A model generated the notes under the pieces. That model was not told where the DNA came from, searched no databases, and saw only the letters and a list, made by a program, of their open reading frames with translations. DNA of 11,396 nucleotides from Burkholderiales bacterium (lineage in GTDB: Bacteria > Pseudomonadota > Gammaproteobacteria > Burkholderiales > Burkholderiaceae). Within the stretch, counting starts at the first letter, position 1; every line of letters begins with the position of its first letter. The stretch spans positions 1 through 11,396 of the forward strand of contig CANBUA010000141.1 of assembly GCA_947372535.1 (NCBI GenBank), given 5' to 3'. Made by a program: the position numbers and the translations under genes. Shown here in pieces: positions 6,739 to 11,396 of the stretch.

Positions 6739-7332
6739 TCATGGGTAAATCAGGTTGATGTGTCCGTTGGGAAAGTGCTGGGTGACCACGGGCTCGCCAC
6801 CTTGCCAGTCGATCAGGACCCGGTGCGCCCCGCTTTGCCCATCGCGCTGCATCGCCTGCACGTCCACTTCGACGAGCAAGCCCTGGTCGTCGTACCGGAA
6901 GGTCTCCAGCCGCGTGCCGTATTTGCCGCACATGCTGGCCTCGGTCACCTTGCCATCGACCACGGACCTGATCTTGGCGTGCAGCAACTCCTTGGACGGA
7001 GAGGCGCCAAAATACAGGCCGGTGATGCGTCCGGCCTCGTGGATGAAGAACTCTTCGTAGAAGCAATTGGGCAGTTCTGTCCCGGTCTTTCGGTAAATCA
7101 AAGCCTGGTGGGCGTCCAGGATCTGCAGGCATTTGCCCTTGGTCTTGGCCGGTGGGTTTTTGAGGGCCTTGCCATTTTTGAACCCTGCCCGGTTGTTCTC
7201 CAGCGGTTCGATTTCATGAAGCACGCCGGTTGACCAGATGGCCTGCGGTGGCGGCTCGGGCAGTTGGTCCAGCAGCGCCTTGTATTGCGAGGCGTATGCC
7301 TGGAAGAGGGCTTGCGCTTGGGTCGTGTCCAT
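6739..7332 (-). CDS. Putative immunity protein for the Rhs-AHH toxin
   Basis: The gene has 197 codons and starts 4 nt after the Rhs stop, the standard place for the cognate immunity gene of a polymorphic toxin. It has no signal peptide and no membrane helix, so it is cytoplasmic, as expected for protection against a nuclease. I cannot place it in a named family. An N-terminal helical part (about 1-30, with PEPPP at 25-29) is followed by a region that alternates short strands and turns. Within it, FFIHEAGRITGLYF and FRYDDQGLLVEV look like beta-hairpins and resemble single YD units of Rhs proteins. Two cysteines are present in the middle region. GC is visibly lower here (57% in a 60-nt sample at 7141-7200) than in the neighbouring T6SS genes, which fits exchange of the toxin-immunity module. 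The immunity function is inferred from position and size only. Confidence 0.7.
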   Translation of the reverse strand: MDTTQAQALFQAYASQYKALLDQLPEPPPQAIWSTGVLHEIEPLENNRAGFKNGKALKNPPAKTKGKCLQILDAHQALIYRKTGTELPNCFYEEFFIHEAGRITGLYFGASPSKELLHAKIRSVVDGKVTEASMCGKYGTRLETFRYDDQGLLVEVDVQAMQRDGQSGAHRVLIDWQGGEPVVTQHFPNGHINLIYP

Positions 7333-7336
7333 GGTC

Positions 7337-10300
7337 TCAAGGGAAGGTGTTGTTGACGATGCCGTTCTGAATGTCCTGCAAGCCCTGGCGGATACCGGCT
7401 TCCGAATTCTCTCCGATCAGCCGGTCATGAACGGCCTGTTTGTAGGCATCGGTATGGATGCCGCTGTGCGTGGGCAAGCTCGTGCCAGCGGATGCCTTCA
7501 CGGCGCTGCTGCGGGGCAGGAAGATGCCATTGTCCGCGTCATTGACGCTGATGCCGTGGTTGCCCAGATGGGTGCGCAGTTGCGCCATGCGGTGGTCGGT
7601 TGAGTTGGACATGACCAGGTGGTGGGCAGCGTTCTCGAACGCAGGCTCAACTTTGCCGGCCTTGACCATGTTCTCGCGCAGGATCTTGGCATCGGTGGAG
7701 CAATTGAGACCCAGCGGGTCTTCCCAGTCGTTGACGTTGGGCGCGAACTGGTAGGTGTTCTCGCCCGCAGCCAGGCTGACCGGGTCGGCGCTGATGAAGG
7801 CGCCCATGGTGGGGTCGTAGTAGCGGAAACGGTTGTAGTGCAGCCCCGATTCATCGTCGGCATATTGGCCTTTCAGCCGAATCGGGTTGTCGTTCAGCCG
7901 CACATGCAGCTTGTCCACGCCGCCCCAAGCCGAATGGCTGGCCGCCCATCGCACCTGACCTTGGGTGTCGATCAGGCGGGTGGGGCAGCCATTGGGCTCG
8001 TTGACGTACAGCAAGGTCTGCTCGGCCAGCATGGCCAGGGGTTCGAATGTGCCTGGCCGGTGGACGAACTCCCGGCCGTGGCCATCGATCACATCCAGGG
8101 CCAACAGTTCACCGTCCCAACCGAACCAGGTGCGCTGCCCGCCCGTCTCCTTGAAGAGGCGCCGGCCTTGCGGGTCGTAGGCGTAGGTGGTGACCTGGGC
8201 GGTGCCATCCTCGGCGGTACGTCGGCTCGCGACCAGGCGCTGATTGGCGTCCCAGGCCAACTCAAGTCGGGACGAGCTGTCCTGTTTGAGCGTGAGGTTG
8301 CCCGCACGATCGAAGCGATATTGAATGCCCTGATGCTGGCCTTCGCGCTGCCAGGCATCGTTTCGCCCCGGTTGGGACGACGTCGCGCCTTGACCCGTGA
8401 CGTGCGTCAGCAGTCGGTCGCCAGCGGGGTCGTTGAAGAACTTCTGAAGCATGCCTTGCGGATCGGTGTGGGACAGGATGCGTCCCATGGGATCGTGGAG
8501 GTAGACATCCTTGCCGTACTGGCTGTCTTCGCGTTGCGTCAGCCTGCCCGCCGGATCATGTTCGTAGCGGGTTGCGAACAGATTTTGTGGGCCCAAGGCC
8601 AGGTCCTGCCGGGTCAGCAGGCCATCGGCGTTGTACTGCAGGTGTCGATTCAGCCCAGGGGCCAGCTCCTCTTGGGTGAGGCGGCCCATGTCATCGCGAA
8701 GCAGGCGCATCGGATGCCCGCCGTCAATGCGCACGCCAATGAGTTGGTCCAGCAGGTCGAAGGCCTGCTCGGTGACATGCGCCGAACCATGGCTGCCGGC
8801 GGTTTCCCGCTTGATGCGGTTGCCTTGCTCGTCATAAGTGCTGGCGACGGTGAAGGCCTGTCCGGCGGTGTGCTGCTGTGTTTCCAGCACGAGCCGTCCT
8901 TGCGGGTCGAAGGTCCGGGTTACTTGCGCATGGGCATTGCCCATCGCGGTGAGTTGCCCCAGGGCATCGTAGGCAAAAGTCTCTGCGGGCCTGTCCTCGG
9001 GTGGCATGCCTGGCAACGGTGGCAGCAGCTTTTGCGTGATGCGTCCGACGGGATCGCAGGTGTAGTCGATGCGGCGGCCCAGCGGATCCAGGCTGGCGCT
9101 GAGGTAGCCGCTGGCATCGAAGGCGTAGCGCCGGCTCTGGCCCCAGTAGTCGATCTCTTCGATGATCCTGCCCAGGGCATCGCGCTTGAGTTGGTAGAGC
9201 TCGCCGCGCTGGTTGCGCACGCCAGTCAGGCGTTCCTCGGTGTCGTACACATACTCGACGGTGTGACCATCGGGTTGAATGCGCCTGACCACCTCACCCA
9301 GTCCGGCATATTCGAGGCGTGTCTGAGCACCGTTCTCGTCGACGTGGGCGATGAGGTTGTCTTGCGGATCGTAGGTGTACTGGAGGACCGCGCCGGAGGG
9401 GCGTTTGCAAGCGCACAGTCGGCTCTTGGCGTCGTACTTGAACAGCGTTTGCTGTCCGTTGGCCTCTACGCGGGCCACAATGTTGCCCAGTCCATCGCGA
9501 GAGAATTTCCGCTGCTGTCCGAGGGCATCCTGCACCTCGGTCAATTGCCCAAGGACGTCAAAACGCAATCGGGTCTGGGCGCCACGCGGGTTGGTGAATG
9601 TGGTGAGCTGGCCCCAGCCGTCGTACTCGTAGCGGCGGACATGGCCCAGCGGGCTGACCTGTTCAAGCAGCAAGCCACGGGCATCCCAACGGTTCTGCCA
9701 GATGCCGCCATTGGGGTCGGTGACGGCCAGGGGTTTTTGCGTCTGGCCATCGAAGACGGTGGCCATGGTGGCGCCATCGGGATGGATCACGCTGAGCAGG
9801 TTGCCCAGGCCGTCGAAGTGATACTCGGTGCGGCGCCCGCCGGGATCGACGACAGCCGTCGTTCGGCCCGCATCGTCGTATTCGTAGACGGTCATGCCAC
9901 CCAGCGGGTCGATCTCTGCGATCGGCAAGCCGGCTTCATTGAGCTTGACCAAGCTGACGTGGCCCAGCGAGTCCGTGATGCGGCGCTCGTTGAGCGCGTC
10001 GATGTACTCGAAGGTGTAGTCGTAGAGGCCGCCGTCGCCCCAGGCATGCACCACGCGCGGATCGCCGTCGGGGCTGATCTGATAGGCGTAGTGAAAACTC
10101 AGGCCGTTGCGGTCGGTGTGGCGCACCATGTGGTGTTGAGTGGGGCCACTGCCGTAGTCGAATCGGTAGGGCGCGCCCAACGCGTCGATCACGGCGACCA
10201 GGCGATTGTGATCGTCGTACTCGTAGCGCACGAAGGTGTGTTCGGTGCGCGTGGCCGGGTCGAACAGCGTGACGGACCTGAGGCGGTCTTGCTCGATGGT

Positions 10301-11395
10301 GAGCGCCAGGCGGCGACCGGCCGATTCGGTGATGGCCACGACGCGGCTGCCGCGGTACTCGAAGGTGAGGTGGTTGCCGCAACGGTCGCTGATGCGGCCG
10401 ATGGGTGCGATGGCTTGGCCATCCGTGCCACGCTGGGCGAGCTGTTTGGGGAAGTGGTAGAGCCGGTCGTCCTTGGTGGTGACGCGGAACTCGTCGCCAT
10501 GGTCGCTCAAACGTGCGCCATCCATCAACTCCAGCTCTGCGCCTGGATCGCCCGCGCTGCGCGGCAGACGCTCGAAGTTCAATGGCCCCACGCCAGGCCC
10601 CAGCAACTGCACGCTGCCATCGGCACCGACTTCCAGGCGGATGTCGGCCAGGGTCTGCCAACCCACGCCCAGCAGGCCCTCATGCGTGCTGGACGAGCCA
10701 TAACTGCGCTGCCAGGCGATGGGCAGGCGCCCCGGCAGGGTGAAATCTTCTTGCTCGACCGAGACCTCGCCATTGAGGATGTTGACCGGCTCGGCGCGCA
10801 GGATGGTGCACTTGAGCAAGCCCGGTTTCATGTTGCCAAAAACCTTCTGGCGAAACTTCTTGAACGCACCGGACTTGGCCAGCTTGCCAAGCGCAGCAAA
10901 GCCCACCTTGGCGGCCATGCCCATCATGCTGATGGTCGGCGGGCCCCCCAGGAACACCGTGGTCGGAATCGCCAGGTTGAACACCGTGGGCGCCAAGCAG
11001 GCCCGAGGCCCGCCTTTTTTCTTGGGCCGCCCAGGGCTGGGCATGCCCGCCACCTGGCAGGCCAGTACCGGGTGGGCGATGTGTGACATCGGATCGCCAT
11101 CGGCGGTGACCGTGGCGCTGCCCATGAAAAGCTCGTCTTCCGCATCGGGCGGTTTGGGCGCGAAGGGAAAGCCCGGCGGGATGTGCACCACCTTGCCGGC
11201 GGTGCCGGCGGTGGCGCGCTTCATGCCAAAGACCGTGATGGTGGCGCCGACGATGGGCACATAGTCCATCGGATCGAAGACCACGGACATGTGTGGTGTG
11301 GGCAGCGGTGTGGGCGTCGGGGCGGGGCAAGGGACCATGCAGAGGTGGATGTCCACCCCCATCTGAGGGTCGCCGTGTTTGGCCGCTGGCATCAT
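7337..11395 (-). CDS. PAAR-Rhs T6SS effector with C-terminal AHH nuclease
   Basis: The protein has 1352 residues from an ATG at 11395; a second ATG at 11392 is equally possible. The window ends 1 nt beyond, so an upstream start cannot be excluded, although MMPAAKHGDP fits the usual N-terminus of this class. Residues 1-110 are a PAAR-like spike tip (GATITVFGMKRATAGTAGK, then DGDPMSHIAHP). Residues about 130-170 are hydrophobic. At about 200-275 comes the entry domain found in Rhs proteins (NGEVSVEQEDFTLPGRLPI). Then YD repeats such as YEYDDAGRTTAVVDPGG run to about 1150 and form the shell that encloses the toxin. The conserved core ends at 1178-1230 with YYDPTMGAFISADP and DWEDPLGL, the site where Rhs proteins cut themselves. 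The last 122 residues are the toxin. It would be loaded on VgrG and fired by the T6SS. No VgrG or Eag chaperone gene is visible; they may lie upstream. Confidence 0.93.
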   Translation of the reverse strand: MMPAAKHGDPQMGVDIHLCMVPCPAPTPTPLPTPHMSVVFDPMDYVPIVGATITVFGMKRATAGTAGKVVHIPPGFPFAPKPPDAEDELFMGSATVTADGDPMSHIAHPVLACQVAGMPSPGRPKKKGGPRACLAPTVFNLAIPTTVFLGGPPTISMMGMAAKVGFAALGKLAKSGAFKKFRQKVFGNMKPGLLKCTILRAEPVNILNGEVSVEQEDFTLPGRLPIAWQRSYGSSSTHEGLLGVGWQTLADIRLEVGADGSVQLLGPGVGPLNFERLPRSAGDPGAELELMDGARLSDHGDEFRVTTKDDRLYHFPKQLAQRGTDGQAIAPIGRISDRCGNHLTFEYRGSRVVAITESAGRRLALTIEQDRLRSVTLFDPATRTEHTFVRYEYDDHNRLVAVIDALGAPYRFDYGSGPTQHHMVRHTDRNGLSFHYAYQISPDGDPRVVHAWGDGGLYDYTFEYIDALNERRITDSLGHVSLVKLNEAGLPIAEIDPLGGMTVYEYDDAGRTTAVVDPGGRRTEYHFDGLGNLLSVIHPDGATMATVFDGQTQKPLAVTDPNGGIWQNRWDARGLLLEQVSPLGHVRRYEYDGWGQLTTFTNPRGAQTRLRFDVLGQLTEVQDALGQQRKFSRDGLGNIVARVEANGQQTLFKYDAKSRLCACKRPSGAVLQYTYDPQDNLIAHVDENGAQTRLEYAGLGEVVRRIQPDGHTVEYVYDTEERLTGVRNQRGELYQLKRDALGRIIEEIDYWGQSRRYAFDASGYLSASLDPLGRRIDYTCDPVGRITQKLLPPLPGMPPEDRPAETFAYDALGQLTAMGNAHAQVTRTFDPQGRLVLETQQHTAGQAFTVASTYDEQGNRIKRETAGSHGSAHVTEQAFDLLDQLIGVRIDGGHPMRLLRDDMGRLTQEELAPGLNRHLQYNADGLLTRQDLALGPQNLFATRYEHDPAGRLTQREDSQYGKDVYLHDPMGRILSHTDPQGMLQKFFNDPAGDRLLTHVTGQGATSSQPGRNDAWQREGQHQGIQYRFDRAGNLTLKQDSSSRLELAWDANQRLVASRRTAEDGTAQVTTYAYDPQGRRLFKETGGQRTWFGWDGELLALDVIDGHGREFVHRPGTFEPLAMLAEQTLLYVNEPNGCPTRLIDTQGQVRWAASHSAWGGVDKLHVRLNDNPIRLKGQYADDESGLHYNRFRYYDPTMGAFISADPVSLAAGENTYQFAPNVNDWEDPLGLNCSTDAKILRENMVKAGKVEPAFENAAHHLVMSNSTDHRMAQLRTHLGNHGISVNDADNGIFLPRSSAVKASAGTSLPTHSGIHTDAYKQAVHDRLIGENSEAGIRQGLQDIQNGIVNNTFP
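7340..7705 (-). other. Rhs toxin tip: AHH-type HNH/Endo VII nuclease domain
   Basis: This segment encodes Rhs residues 1231-1352, everything after the DPLGL core end. It contains AAHHLV (AHH at 1257-1259), then GNHGISVNDADNGIFLPR and SGIHTDAYKQAVHDRL (His1314). This order of motifs is that of the AHH family of HNH/endonuclease VII-fold nucleases (Pfam AHH), predicted to cut DNA or possibly RNA in the target cell. The putative metal-binding and catalytic histidines are present, so the tip looks active. A cysteine falls 2 residues after the cleavage point. The immunity gene follows directly. Confidence 0.85.
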
Positions 11396-11396
11396 G

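Noticed and set aside
6734..6744. Palindrome CCATG-T-CATGG across the immunity gene stop
   Set aside because: The arms are 5 bp with a 1-nt centre and no T tract; it cannot form a useful hairpin and is likely chance.
7705..10475. YD-rich region considered as a DNA repeat or CRISPR-like array
   Set aside because: The periodicity is at the protein level (YD repeats) with divergent DNA and no constant spacer or repeat; it is ordinary Rhs shell coding sequence.
7619..11086. 1155-codon open frame on the plus strand
   Set aside because: It is entirely antisense to the Rhs gene. The minus-strand frame has clear PAAR, YD-repeat and core motifs, while this one has no recognisable domain. GC-rich coding sequence often leaves such frames open.

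Overview
The window is a high-GC stretch (roughly 65-70% by eye) with the gene content and protein style of a betaproteobacterium, probably Burkholderiales. This placement is an inference from GC content, codon use and gene types; no rRNA or other marker gene is present. The content is an accessory and regulatory part of a type VI secretion system (T6SS) locus with a polymorphic Rhs effector attached. No complete core tss gene (tssJKLM, hcp, clpV, full-length tssB or tssC) lies in the window.

Right-pointing genes (1-3581): the 3' part of a transmembrane Ser/Thr kinase whose periplasmic end is a DUF4384 domain; then, joined by an ATGA overlap, a 459-residue protein that reads as a TssB-like domain fused to a C-terminally truncated TssC-like domain; then a secreted OmpA-family peptidoglycan-binding protein, probably from its own promoter. 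A strong hairpin with a T tract on one side and an A tract on the other (3615-3640) ends this group and can also end the genes arriving from the other direction.

Left-pointing genes (11395 down to 3640), in transcription order: a 1352-residue PAAR-Rhs protein with an AHH-type nuclease tip; a 197-residue gene 4 nt after it, the likely immunity gene; a 46-codon membrane-protein ORF found here by reading the minus strand; a TagH-type FHA protein that starts with GTG inside the stop of the small ORF; and a PP2C phosphatase (PppA-like) that overlaps the end of tagH. Spacing is tight throughout, the largest gap being 75 nt, so they could be one transcription unit.

Taken together, kinase, FHA protein and PP2C phosphatase are the three cytoplasmic elements of the threonine-phosphorylation switch known to control T6SS assembly in Pseudomonas aeruginosa (PpkA, Fha1, PppA). 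Here they face each other across one terminator. The Rhs-immunity pair is the payload and the self-protection. The least familiar items are the fused, truncated sheath-like protein, the small membrane ORF coupled to tagH, the DPF-motif array in the TagH linker, and the unassigned immunity protein.
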